A DNA stretch of 21,779 nucleotides from Clostridium sp. CAG:571 (lineage in GTDB: Bacteria > Bacillota > Clostridia > TANB77 > CAG-508), in assembly GCA_000434015.1 (NCBI GenBank), contig HF999510.1:1-21779 (forward strand), read 5' to 3'. Position 1 is the stretch's first letter. Each line of letters opens with the position of its first letter. The translations under genes and the position numbers were made by a program. This document shows positions 1 to 8,129 of this stretch, in pieces. A model generated the notes under the pieces. The model was not told where the DNA came from, ran no database searches, and was given only the letters and a program-made list of their open reading frames with translations.

Positions 1-97
1 GCGTTGTTACTGCTGGATCTGGTGTTGTTGCAGCTGGATCTGTATTTGTTATTGTTGATTCCTCTTTTTTATCTTTTTCAGTTGATTTTGTTTACAT
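1..97 (-). CDS. Possible gene start running off the left edge; second codon is a stop
   Basis: On the minus strand a good ribosome binding site (GAGGGGG) sits 9 bases before an ATG at 97-95, but the next codon is TAA (94-92). After that stop the same frame is open to the window edge. It encodes a Lys/Glu-rich start followed by a Thr/Asp/Pro/Ala repeat of seven residues (TDPAATT, PDPAVTT), which looks like a linker of a secreted or surface protein. No in-frame alternative start is visible after the stop. Either codon 2 has mutated or been misread, or this is not a gene start. I do not recognise the product. The low-complexity composition also keeps other frames open, so coding status is uncertain. 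Confidence 0.3.
12..42. repeat. 21-base direct repeat inside the Thr/Pro/Ala stretch
   Basis: GCTGGATCTG occurs at 12-21 and again at 33-42, a 21-base period. On the minus strand this corresponds to a seven-residue DPA-x-TT repeat. It is only partly inside the window, so the copy number cannot be judged. Confidence 0.5.
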
Positions 98-112
98 ATT
101 AAAATTCCCCCT

Positions 113-250
113 CTATTTTTTTTTATTTTTATTTTTCCCATCTAAATTTTTATTAATTTTATTTATATCTTCTAGAATTTCTTTGCAAGCTCTCATTAAT
201 TTCAAATTTCTTTTTGCTGCTTTAATTAATTCCTTTTCTTCATTTGTCAT
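113..250 (-). CDS. Small basic protein, 45 residues, unknown function
   Basis: This short frame runs from an ATG at 250 to a TAG at 113. It encodes 45 residues beginning MTNEEKELIKAAKRN and ending in a Lys/Asn-rich tail (KNKNKKK). It is supported by a near-perfect ribosome binding site (AAGGAGAGGTG) just upstream and by a strong sigma-A promoter about 60 bases further up. The central part is predicted to be a charged amphipathic helix, with one Cys. No signal peptide or membrane segment is apparent. The stop codon overlaps the ribosome binding site of the next possible gene (97-1, same frame), so the two would be one transcript. I do not recognise a family. A nucleic-acid-binding or regulatory role would be a guess. 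Confidence 0.55.
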   Translation of the reverse strand: MTNEEKELIKAAKRNLKLMRACKEILEDINKINKNLDGKNKNKKK

Positions 251-272
251 AGGTCACCTCTCCTTTCGACAG

Positions 273-351
273 TAAGTTACCATAACATGTAGTCACTCTA
301 TATACTATATTCTACCATAACAGCTGAAAATTGTCAATGTATAGTAACTTA
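273..351. repeat. Three copies of a TTACCATAACA-like motif around the leftward promoter
   Basis: TACCATAACA occurs at 278-287 and 313-322, 35 bases apart. A degenerate inverted copy lies at 338-351 (minus strand TAAGTTACTATACA). The outer copies form an inverted repeat (TAAGTTAC at 273-280, GTAACTTA at 344-351). The copies lie in the leader, over the -10 edge and just upstream of the -35 of the leftward promoter, which is how operators are often placed. The regulator is unknown. Confidence 0.4.
309..337 (-). promoter_or_regulatory. Sigma-A promoter for the 45-residue gene
   Basis: On the minus strand TTGACA (337-332), a 17-base spacer and TAGAAT (314-309) form a near-consensus promoter. It points away from the clpE promoter, so this is a divergent intergenic region. 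Confidence 0.8.
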
Positions 352-413
352 ATCAGTTTACTTTTTCTTTATTTTTTTGTAAAAATTCCCATCAGTTAAA
401 GACAAAGTTATTA

Positions 414-442
414 TTGACTATATCTATTTTTTAATGTATTAT
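414..442 (+). promoter_or_regulatory. Promoter of the clpE-pgsA operon
   Basis: TTGACT (414-419), a 17-base spacer and TATTAT (437-442) give a good sigma-A promoter. The start point would fall near 449, leaving a leader of about 35 bases before the ATG at 485. I see no CtsR heptad repeat or CIRCE element here, although clp genes often carry one. Confidence 0.7.
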
Positions 443-484
443 ATAGTAATATTAATGAAAAAAAATAGATTGGAGATAAAATAT

Positions 485-997
485 ATGCTATGTTCAATAT
501 GCAATAAAAATACAGCTGTAGTTTTTGTTAATAAACCATCATCAGATGGTAATAACAAATTAGAAGGACTTTGCTATGAATGTGCAAAGAAAAAAGGAAT
601 AAATCCTATAGATACATTAGTTAAGCAAGCTAATTTATCTGAAACAGATATAGAAGATATGACAAGGCAATTCGAAGATATGTTCAAAGATATCTCAAAT
701 AACCTAGATAATGTTAATCCAGATGATTTAGGATTAAATGAAAGTGGTGATTTAGATGGGTCATCTTTAGGATCGATTTTCTCTGGAATATTTAATTCTA
801 ACTCAGATTCTACAAATTCAAATTCATCTCAACCAGATAGAAAAAAAATTAAAGTAGAAAAGAAAAACAATGATAAAAAAAGAAAAAATTTAGATACATA
901 TGGTACAAATCTAACAAACCAAGCAAGAAACAATTTGCTTGATAATGTAATTGGTAGAGATAGAGAAATTCGGAAGAATTATTCAAATTTTAAATAG
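485..997 (+). CDS. clpE: ClpE-type Clp ATPase, N-terminal piece (zinc finger), ends at a frameshift
   Basis: This is the first reading frame of an interrupted ATP-dependent protease unfoldase subunit. The start at 485 is chosen because GGAG lies 9 bases upstream; longer upstream extensions would begin inside the promoter. The protein starts with a four-Cys zinc finger (C3-x2-C6 and C30-x2-C33). This is typical of ClpE, which has it in place of the Clp N-repeat domain. A Ser/Asn/Asp-rich linker follows, then the conserved lead-in to the first AAA+ domain (YGTNLTNQAR...VIGRDREI). After Ile162 (codon 968-970) the frame meets CGG and stops eight codons later. The continuation in the +1 frame is unmistakable, so this piece alone would be a zinc-finger stub without ATPase activity. 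Confidence 0.85.
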   Translation: MLCSICNKNTAVVFVNKPSSDGNNKLEGLCYECAKKKGINPIDTLVKQANLSETDIEDMTRQFEDMFKDISNNLDNVNPDDLGLNESGDLDGSSLGSIFSGIFNSNSDSTNSNSSQPDRKKIKVEKKNNDKKRKNLDTYGTNLTNQARNNLLDNVIGRDREIRKNYSNFK

Positions 998-2792
998 GCG
1001 TTCCAAAAACAATCCTTGCCTAATAGGAGAACCCGGAGTTGGTAAAACTGCAATAGCCAAAGCTCTTGCTATAAAAATAGCAAATGGTGATGTTCCTGCA
1101 AAATTATTAAATAAAGAAGTCTATCTTCTAGATATGACATCAGTTATTGCTGGTACACAATTCAGAGGACAATTCGAAGCAAGAATGAAGTCTATAATAG
1201 ATGAATGCAAATCTTTAGGAAATATTATTTTAGTTATAGATGAATTACATAATATTATGGGTGCTGGTGATGCAGAAAACTCTATGAATGCTGCTAACAT
1301 TTTGAAACCTTCCCTTTCAAGCGGTGAAATTCAATTAATTGGTACAACTACTTTAAAAGAATATAGAAAATATATAGAAAAAGATTCTGCTTTAGAAAGA
1401 AGATTTCAACCAGTATTGGTAGAAGAACCTTCAATTGATGATTCTATAAAAATATTAGAGGGAATAAAAAAATATTATGAAGATTTTCATAAAGTAAAGA
1501 TATCTAACGATATAATAAAGCAAACAGTTATAATGTCTGAAAAATATATACATGATCGTTTTTTACCAGATAAAGCAATTGATATATTAGATGAAGCATG
1601 TTCTAGAATTAATTTAAAAAACAAAGATTTATATCAATTAGAAATTTTAAAAAATGAACTAAAAAAAATTCAAGAAGAAAAAGAAGAAGCTGCTCTTGCA
1701 GATTCAACTGAAGATTATAAAAAAGCCGCTGATTTAAAAATGAAAGAATGCACACTTCAAGAACAAATTGATACTTTATCCAAAAAATTAAAAATCAAAA
1801 ATGTTACTTTATCAGATATCGCAGAAGTAATAGAACACTGGACAAAAATTCCAGTTCAAAAAATAACTGAAAAAGAATCACAAAAACTATTAAACTTAGA
1901 AAATAGTCTTCACAAAAATGTAATTGGTCAAGATGATGCTGTAAAAGCTGTTTCTAGAGCAATAAGAAGAAACCGTGCAGGATTACAATCAACTAAAAGA
2001 CCACCATCATTTATATTTGTTGGTCCAACTGGTGTTGGTAAAACTAAACTTGCTAAAACATTAGCATATGAGATGTTTGGCGATGAAAATTCTATTATTA
2101 GAGTTGATATGTCTGAATACATGGAAAGTCATTCTACTTCAAAATTAATAGGTTCACCTCCTGGTTATGTTGGCTATGATGATGCTGGTCAATTAACTGA
2201 AAAAGTAAAAAGAAAACCTTATTCTATAGTATTATTTGATGAAATAGAAAAAGCTCATCCAGATGTATTTAATATATTATTACAAGTATTAGATGATGGC
2301 AGATTAACAGACTCTCAAGGAAATGTTGTTAACTTTGAAAATACAATAATTATCATGACATCTAATGCAGGTTCACAAATAACTCACTCTTCTATTGGAT
2401 TTGGCGCTAATAAAGAAGCAAATAAAAACAAAGTATTAGATTCTTTAAGAGAAACCTTTAGACCTGAATTTTTAAATCGAGTTGATGAAATAGTTGTGTT
2501 TGATCAACTTGATAAAAATCAATTATTAGATATTATTGATTTAATGCTATCTGAAACAAGTAAGGTATTAAGCGATAAAAATATAATAATGAATGTCTCT
2601 CCTGAAGCGAAAAACTTCCTATTAGAAAAAGGAACCGATATAAAATATGGTGCTAGACCTTTAAGAAGAGCTATTCAAAGATATATAGAAGATGAACTAT
2701 CAGATTTAATATTAAAGTCAGAATTACAAAATGGTCAAACAGTAAATATAGATTTAAAAAATAATAAATTACAATTTGAAATAGAAAACTAA
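951..2792 (+). CDS. clpE: ClpE-type Clp ATPase, main part (both AAA+ domains), +1 frame of the same gene
   Basis: True homology begins at about base 972 (GRIIQILNRR), directly after the skipped C at 971. Joined to the first piece, the protein is 768 residues. It carries Walker A GEPGVGKT (181-188 of the joined protein) and Walker B VIDE (about 250-253). A UVR-like helical insert (EDYKKAADLKMKE) lies near 400-430. The second AAA+ domain has GPTGVGKT (about 513-520) and LFDEIEKAHPD (about 583-592). The IGF loop near 636 is the ClpP-docking signature, and the C-terminal GARPLRRAIQR is sensor 2. The subunit unfolds damaged proteins and feeds them to ClpP in the cytoplasm. pgsA follows 23 bases later in the same operon. 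Apart from the single base, nothing looks decayed. Confidence 0.9.
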   Translation: MVEIEKFGRIIQILNRRSKNNPCLIGEPGVGKTAIAKALAIKIANGDVPAKLLNKEVYLLDMTSVIAGTQFRGQFEARMKSIIDECKSLGNIILVIDELHNIMGAGDAENSMNAANILKPSLSSGEIQLIGTTTLKEYRKYIEKDSALERRFQPVLVEEPSIDDSIKILEGIKKYYEDFHKVKISNDIIKQTVIMSEKYIHDRFLPDKAIDILDEACSRINLKNKDLYQLEILKNELKKIQEEKEEAALADSTEDYKKAADLKMKECTLQEQIDTLSKKLKIKNVTLSDIAEVIEHWTKIPVQKITEKESQKLLNLENSLHKNVIGQDDAVKAVSRAIRRNRAGLQSTKRPPSFIFVGPTGVGKTKLAKTLAYEMFGDENSIIRVDMSEYMESHSTSKLIGSPPGYVGYDDAGQLTEKVKRKPYSIVLFDEIEKAHPDVFNILLQVLDDGRLTDSQGNVVNFENTIIIMTSNAGSQITHSSIGFGANKEANKNKVLDSLRETFRPEFLNRVDEIVVFDQLDKNQLLDIIDLMLSETSKVLSDKNIIMNVSPEAKNFLLEKGTDIKYGARPLRRAIQRYIEDELSDLILKSELQNGQTVNIDLKNNKLQFEIEN

Positions 2793-2815
2793 ATGTACTA
2801 ATGGAGGAATTTTAT

Positions 2816-3379
2816 ATGTTTAAACATGTACCTAATATCTTAACAATGTTAAGATTTGTATTAATACCTTTCATATTTATAGCAATAATACATTCAGATT
2901 ACGTACTTGCTTTTATACTTTTAACACTATCTGGTATTACAGATATCTTAGATGGCTTTATTGCAAGAAAATTTAATTTTATAACTAATTTTGGAAAATT
3001 AATTGATCCACTTTCTGATAAAGCTACACAAGTTTCTGTGCTTGCAGCTTTGTGTATAGAAAATATAATTCCTCTCTGGATTTTATTTATAGTATTTTTA
3101 AAGGAAATTATAATGATAGCAGGTGCTTCATTCTTATATGGAAAAGAATTAGTTGTATCAAGCAGATGGTACGGGAAACTTTCAACTGTACTTTTTTATG
3201 CAGCAATTGTTGCATCACTAATTGTAAAATATTTTAATATTTCTTTCCACTTTGATACATATATTTATTACTTAGCTTTAATTATGACAATTTTTTCTTT
3301 GATAATGTATTTTAATGCATTCTATAAGCAAGGTTATTTAAAGAAAGAGAATTTAAAAATTGTAGATAAAAATAAATAA
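2816..3379 (+). CDS. pgsA: CDP-diacylglycerol-glycerol-3-phosphate 3-phosphatidyltransferase
   Basis: This enzyme makes phosphatidylglycerol phosphate from CDP-diacylglycerol and glycerol-3-phosphate at the cytoplasmic membrane, the committed step to phosphatidylglycerol. The CDP-alcohol phosphotransferase signature is complete: D46-G47-x2-A50-R51-x8-G60-x3-D64-x3-D68, with another Asp at 43. The 187-residue chain has several hydrophobic helices, as expected for the family, and a Lys-rich C-terminal tail. I chose the ATG at 2816 because GGAGG lies at 2803-2807; an in-frame ATG at 2801 would precede that site and adds five non-conserved residues. It lies 23 bases after clpE on the same transcript and ends at a strong terminator. 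The name fits family and size, though another CDP-alcohol transferase of the same family cannot be strictly excluded. Confidence 0.88.
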   Translation: MFKHVPNILTMLRFVLIPFIFIAIIHSDYVLAFILLTLSGITDILDGFIARKFNFITNFGKLIDPLSDKATQVSVLAALCIENIIPLWILFIVFLKEIIMIAGASFLYGKELVVSSRWYGKLSTVLFYAAIVASLIVKYFNISFHFDTYIYYLALIMTIFSLIMYFNAFYKQGYLKKENLKIVDKNK

Positions 3380-3412
3380 TCTATCCTCTATACTATATAT
3401 TAAATTAACAAA

Positions 3413-3450
3413 AAAACAGTTAAATAGTTTTAAACTCATTTAACTGTTTT
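3413..3450. terminator. Bidirectional terminator between pgsA and the BofC-like gene
   Basis: A 13-bp perfect stem (AAAACAGTTAAAT at 3413-3425, ATTTAACTGTTTT at 3438-3450) with a 12-base loop is flanked by A- and T-runs on opposite sides. It can therefore serve both converging transcripts. Confidence 0.85.
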
Positions 3451-3469
3451 TATTTTACTTTGACAATTA

Positions 3470-4057
3470 CTATTCAAAATCCTCAATTATTTTATTTACT
3501 TCTTCCATACCATATACTTTTATTCCTTGTTTTAGTTCACTCACATCCGCTTCTGGCAAATATTGAACTGCAATCAAAGTAGATTCTACCAATTCTTCTT
3601 CACCATTTTGATTTATTGTAAATATCTTTACATAACCAGAATCATCTTTTATAATATAATGTTCATTACATAATCCATTTATTTCTCTATATAAAACAAC
3701 TTCATCTTGTGTAAATTTTTTTAGCTCCCATTCATTATATAGCTCTTTAAAATCCAATTCATTCTTATTTATAGTATTACTATCTGCTTTTCTCTCTTCT
3801 TCTATAATATGATTACATTCTTTATATAATGTTTTAAAAACAATACTAGCATTGGGAGAAATTTTTATATTTGAATAACTGGTTGTAACAATTTCATTAT
3901 TATCAACTATAGTATTATTATCAGTTTTAGCCAATTCATCATTTTTATTAATTTGAATATTAGCTGTATTTTTATAAATTGAAATTAATAAAACCGTACT
4001 AATTATCATCATTAAACTAACCGCAAAAATCAATATATATATTATCCATTTTCTCAT
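3470..4057 (-). CDS. Membrane-anchored protein with BofC C-terminal-like domain
   Basis: The 195-residue protein has one N-terminal hydrophobic segment (about 4-28), so it is probably anchored with the rest outside or in an intermembrane space. A polar Asn/Asp-rich stretch follows. The last 80 residues resemble the BofC C-terminal domain pattern: VLYREINGLCNEHYIIKDDSG, then a VKIFTINQNGEE strand pair, then the QYLPEADVSELKQGIKVYGMEE ending. In Bacillus, BofC restrains the SpoIVB protease during spore formation. In Clostridia many proteins share only this domain and their roles are not established. The start is supported by TAGGTGG upstream. It lies 82 bases downstream of the phosphatase-family gene and may share its transcript. 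The domain assignment is from remembered sequence pattern, so medium confidence. Confidence 0.65.
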   Translation of the reverse strand: MRKWIIYILIFAVSLMMIISTVLLISIYKNTANIQINKNDELAKTDNNTIVDNNEIVTTSYSNIKISPNASIVFKTLYKECNHIIEEERKADSNTINKNELDFKELYNEWELKKFTQDEVVLYREINGLCNEHYIIKDDSGYVKIFTINQNGEEELVESTLIAVQYLPEADVSELKQGIKVYGMEEVNKIIEDFE

Positions 4058-4139
4058 ATTTTACCACCTACTCTTTATAGTAGTATGGTCTTAATTTTAT
4101 AGTTTTATACAATTTTCAATATTTTTTATAATATCATTT

Positions 4140-5300
4140 TTACTTTTTTATAACAATAACAGGTACTTCCATTTCTTCCTTAGTTAATCCACAATGAGTA
4201 GATTTTCTAATAGCTTTTCCTTCTGCTAAAAAAGTTTCTAATCTAATCATACTTCCACTAGTTGAAATAGCAACATAGTTTCCAATAAAATCGTCAATTT
4301 TATAATGTTTATTCCCATAACCTAAAAAATGATATTTATTTAAAAATTCTTCTTTTGACATAAGCCAAAACTCTTTTTCAAACACTTTATTAAATCTCTC
4401 AACAAATTTTTCTTTCATTTCTTCTTTTACAAAAAAACTTAAAAATCTACATTCTAATGATGCTGGCATAATAAGACATTCTTGAATTTCAGGATAATCA
4501 AGTAAAGTGTACGCCTTTTGTATATCTTTATGCCCATGATCAGCAGATATGATTAAGATTGTATCTTCTGAAATATTTTTTGTCATTTCTTCTATTTTAT
4601 CTTCTGTTTCTTTTATAAATTTCTTTGCTTCTTCTGAAGTTACCCCAAATTTGTGTAACAAACTATCTGGATTATCTGAATAAGCAAGTATAAATTTCTT
4701 ATCTGGTGTTTTGCACAAATCCTTTATATTCATTATTATTTCATCTATATTATTAGCATTTATAGAACGAAGAGCTCTTCTTTCTGCATATTCTGGTTCT
4801 AATTCATATGCTTTTACTATAGGAGATGCCTTCTCAATTTTACTAAAAATTGATTCATAATTAACAACCTTTTTATATACATCCATTAATGGATTTTTTA
4901 TTTCTTCTCTTAAATATGATTCTTTATGTGAGAACATATCAAGAGCCCTGCCATATTCTTTAAAATATTGAGACCAAGCAATCCATCCAGTTTCATATGG
5001 AGGACACCCAGAATAATATGTAGTTAATGCTGCTGTTGTTGTTGAAGGATACACTGAAGTAACACAATCTACTTTATTTTTATTAAAAAAACCTTCTTTA
5101 GAAATATCATTCAATATATGTTCTCCTAATCCATCTAATACTAAAAATATAACATTTCTATATTCTCTTTCATTTAATATTGCATCAATCTTTTCAGATG
5201 TTTTATGTTTTGTTTCTACATTATAATATTTTAAAATTGAACTTATTGTTCCTAATATACAGTGATTATAATTTGGAAACACAATATTTTTATAATTCAT
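4140..5300 (-). CDS. Alkaline phosphatase superfamily enzyme (type I phosphodiesterase/nucleotide pyrophosphatase)
   Basis: The 386-residue protein carries the metal-site motifs of the alkaline phosphatase superfamily. They are VLDGLG near residue 56, a Thr-rich nucleophile segment (YPSTTTAALTT) near 84-94, DNPDSLLHKFG, ISADHGH and a final STHCGLT. Together these supply the Asp/His ligands for two metal ions. Such enzymes hydrolyse phosphodiester or pyrophosphate bonds of nucleotides or other small phosphoesters; the substrate cannot be told from sequence. No signal peptide or membrane helix is evident, so it is probably cytoplasmic. The start is ambiguous: ATG at 5306 is only 3 bases from GGAG, whereas ATG at 5300 has 9-base spacing, so I prefer 5300. 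It has its own promoter at 5423-5451. Confidence 0.82.
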   Translation of the reverse strand: MNYKNIVFPNYNHCILGTISSILKYYNVETKHKTSEKIDAILNEREYRNVIFLVLDGLGEHILNDISKEGFFNKNKVDCVTSVYPSTTTAALTTYYSGCPPYETGWIAWSQYFKEYGRALDMFSHKESYLREEIKNPLMDVYKKVVNYESIFSKIEKASPIVKAYELEPEYAERRALRSINANNIDEIIMNIKDLCKTPDKKFILAYSDNPDSLLHKFGVTSEEAKKFIKETEDKIEEMTKNISEDTILIISADHGHKDIQKAYTLLDYPEIQECLIMPASLECRFLSFFVKEEMKEKFVERFNKVFEKEFWLMSKEEFLNKYHFLGYGNKHYKIDDFIGNYVAISTSGSMIRLETFLAEGKAIRKSTHCGLTKEEMEVPVIVIKK

Positions 5301-5422
5301 ATACATTTTCTCCTATTTTCTAACTATTCTATTTTTTTATTTCTGTCTTTAATGCCTTTATTCATTTTATCTATATACTATATTAATTATAGATTCTATT
5401 ATTACAGCAAAATGACACTTAC

Positions 5423-5451
5423 ATATTACCACATTAAACTATTCCATTCAA
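5423..5451 (-). promoter_or_regulatory. Promoter of the phosphatase-family gene
   Basis: On the minus strand TTGAAT (5451-5446), a 17-base spacer and TAATAT (5428-5423) form a plausible sigma-A promoter with a roughly 110-base leader. No clear terminator separates it from comEC upstream, so readthrough is also possible. Confidence 0.55.
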
Positions 5452-5472
5452 GAAAATGATTTGCTTATTAAA

Positions 5473-8091
5473 TTACTTTTCTATAAATTTCTTTATTCGC
5501 ATTTTTTTATTTTTTATAAATATCGAGATTTCTCCATTTTGATCTGTTCTCAAAATATTAACATTCTTATTTTCTAATCTATTTATAATTATATTTGAAG
5601 GGTGCCCAAATTTATTATCTTTTCCTACTCCTATTAATGCATACTTTGGGTTTATTGCATTTATAAAATCTAAACTTGATGATGTTTTAGAACCATGATG
5701 TCCCACTTTTAAAATATCTGCCTTCAATATACCTAAATTTTTAGAATATAATTCTAAAATCTTTTTTTCAGCTATTTCTTCAATATCTCCTGTAAAAAGA
5801 ATCGAATTTTTTTTATAATTCATCTTACATACTAAAGAATTATTGTTAATTGATTTTTCGCTAATCATTTTGTTTGTCATTGGCCACAACACTTCAAAAT
5901 ATAATTCATCCTCTATTTTTAGTATATCTCCCATCTCTACCACTCTTATATTTATTTTCTTATTTTTAACAATTTTTTTGAATTTTTCATAATTATCAGA
6001 GCTTTCATTTTGTTTTCCTATAATTACATTATTAACTTTTATTTTTTCCATAACATATAATACTCCTCCACAATGATCTGTATCAAAATGTGATATGATT
6101 ATATAATCTATTTTTTTTATTTTCCTGTTTAATAAATATGGCATTAATATTTTTTCACCTATATTAAATTTTCCAAATTCACTTCCTCCTCCATCTATTA
6201 ATATTTTTTTATTTTTAGGTGTAATTATTAATGTACTATCTCCCTGACCTACATCAATAAAAAATATCTTTAATCTATTATTATAATTTTTATATATAAA
6301 AACTATCATAATTATAAAAATACAAGCCAAAACAAGTAATTTTTTTATATTTCTTTTTTTAACTTTATTTAAAATTTGCATTATATATTTTATATTTAAT
6401 TTATCTTTCTTATATAGGAAAGTTATTACAAAAATAAATGTATATATTAAGGTTATTTCTAAAATATTAGGAGAACATATTAAGATTTTATTAAATGGTA
6501 TATAAGAACAAAACCTAACAATATTTATTAAGTTATCTATTGTAAAATTTAGAATATAAGCTAAAAAATATCCTAACTTTATAGAGCAAAATGAAACAAT
6601 AAAAAAGATTAAAGAAAAAATTATTACACATACAAGTATTGGAGTTGCCAATAAATTTGAAAAGACAAAACTTAAAGAAATAGTATTAAAAAAATACATC
6701 GTTACTGGAATTATTAAAATATTAGCAGATATACTTATAATAACAGTTTCTTTCATATAAAAAATTATCTTATTAAACCTTTTTGCAATTTTACTTTTCT
6801 CTCGTGGTAATCTTGGTTTAAAAACACTATATATTTTTATTTGTAGTATACTAACAACTTCTTCTATGTGCTTATAAAAAATAAGTATACTGATAGTTCC
6901 TAAATAAGAAAGTATAAATCCAATATCAAAAATACTAAAAGGATTAATTATAAGTATAATTATCGATGCCACAGATAAGTTTGTATATATATTTGATTTT
7001 CTATAAAATAATGTACTAGCCAAAAATAGTATTTGTGTTATGCATGCTCTTATTACAGAGGGAATTCCTCCTGTCAAAAATATATAAAATATTAAAATAC
7101 CAATTGTTAATATTTTAGCAATTTTTTTATTAATTTTTCTTAATAAAAAGTTAATTATTAAACATATATATGAAATATGCATTCCTGAAATAGAAAGCAT
7201 ATGTAATAAATTACTTTCAGAAAAATACTCATTAATATCATCAGCTAGACCTGCCTTATAACCAATTATAAGAGCTAAACATATACTACTATTATTTTTT
7301 TTATTTTCTTCGTTATTTTTGTTTTCTATATTATTTTTATTGTTTATCCTTTCTTTATTATTTTCAGCTAATATTTTTTCTACGTTTTCTATTATTTTAT
7401 TTTTTATATAATATATATTTTTTTTATTTGTTTTATTTAATTTATAAGCTGTGTCTCCTACCACTACTGTTGCAATATTTTTACCTTGTAGATATCTTTT
7501 ATAATTAAACCCTCTATAATTCTTTTGTTCGTCTGGATTTTCTATTTTGCCATTAACTTTAATAATATCTCCTAATTTAAAATTATCTTTATTGTTTTTC
7601 TTTATTTTAACTAAAACATACGATTTTTTTCTTATATTGGATTCATTTATATTTTTCACACTCACTTTATAAATCATATAATAATCATTTTGCTTTTCTA
7701 AATTAACAATTTCACCTATTACGCATATATTTTCTAATTTATTATACATATTTAATATCTTACTTTTATTTATTGTTAAAATATTACTAATTAATACTAT
7801 TATTACAAAAGCACTTATAGTAATAAATTGTATTGGTCTTGTTTTTTGTTTTTTTCTACCAACCTTTACTTTGCTAATACCTTTTGATATTACGATAAAT
7901 CGTTTTTTTTCAATAAATTGTACTATTTTATCATGTATTATTTCTTTAATATTACTTTTGATTATTAAATATAATATTGAAACTAAAGTTAAACATAACA
8001 AAAAGACTATACTTATTTGTAAGTATAGCCCCATTATAATTCCTAAAATATATACTAAATTTGCAATAATAATAAATTTATCTGTCTTCAA
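5473..8091 (-). CDS. comEC: ComEC/Rec2 family DNA-uptake channel protein
   Basis: The 872-residue protein has the three-part ComEC layout. An N-terminal pair of membrane helices leads into an OB-like DUF4131 region (about 100-240). A multi-helix Competence membrane domain follows (about 270-560; YKAGLADDINEYFSESNLLHMLSISGMHISY is its start). A C-terminal metallo-beta-lactamase-like domain completes it, with DVGQGDS near 611, the metal motif HFDTDHCGG near 668, and GDIEE and VGHHGS further on. ComEC forms the channel bringing single-stranded DNA across the membrane in transformation, and the C-terminal domain is thought to act as a nuclease. A Lys/Asn/Glu low-complexity insert (about 243-268) separates the first two domains. 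The start is TTG at 8091; GGAG is rather far (14 bases). It lies 38 bases after the NlpC/P60 gene and has no visible promoter of its own. Confidence 0.92.
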   Translation of the reverse strand: MKTDKFIIIANLVYILGIIMGLYLQISIVFLLCLTLVSILYLIIKSNIKEIIHDKIVQFIEKKRFIVISKGISKVKVGRKKQKTRPIQFITISAFVIIVLISNILTINKSKILNMYNKLENICVIGEIVNLEKQNDYYMIYKVSVKNINESNIRKKSYVLVKIKKNNKDNFKLGDIIKVNGKIENPDEQKNYRGFNYKRYLQGKNIATVVVGDTAYKLNKTNKKNIYYIKNKIIENVEKILAENNKERINNKNNIENKNNEENKKNNSSICLALIIGYKAGLADDINEYFSESNLLHMLSISGMHISYICLIINFLLRKINKKIAKILTIGILIFYIFLTGGIPSVIRACITQILFLASTLFYRKSNIYTNLSVASIIILIINPFSIFDIGFILSYLGTISILIFYKHIEEVVSILQIKIYSVFKPRLPREKSKIAKRFNKIIFYMKETVIISISANILIIPVTMYFFNTISLSFVFSNLLATPILVCVIIFSLIFFIVSFCSIKLGYFLAYILNFTIDNLINIVRFCSYIPFNKILICSPNILEITLIYTFIFVITFLYKKDKLNIKYIMQILNKVKKRNIKKLLVLACIFIIMIVFIYKNYNNRLKIFFIDVGQGDSTLIITPKNKKILIDGGGSEFGKFNIGEKILMPYLLNRKIKKIDYIIISHFDTDHCGGVLYVMEKIKVNNVIIGKQNESSDNYEKFKKIVKNKKINIRVVEMGDILKIEDELYFEVLWPMTNKMISEKSINNNSLVCKMNYKKNSILFTGDIEEIAEKKILELYSKNLGILKADILKVGHHGSKTSSSLDFINAINPKYALIGVGKDNKFGHPSNIIINRLENKNVNILRTDQNGEISIFIKNKKMRIKKFIEK

Positions 8092-8129
8092 TGTTCTTTA
8101 AGTTTCTCCTTTATCTTATTGCCCCCTTA

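Noticed and set aside
265..271. Spo0A-box-like TGTCGAA on the minus strand next to the 45-residue gene's ribosome binding site
   Set aside because: It is a single 7-base match placed between promoter and start codon, and such a match is likely by chance in 21 kb.
3..273. Long open frame on the plus strand at the left edge
   Set aside because: It lacks a ribosome binding site, is low-complexity Phe/Leu/Ser, and runs antisense to a gene with a strong promoter and ribosome binding site.
251..484. CtsR or CIRCE heat-shock operator upstream of clpE
   Set aside because: No GGTCAAA heptad pair and no TTAGCACTC-9-GAGTGCTAA repeat is present.
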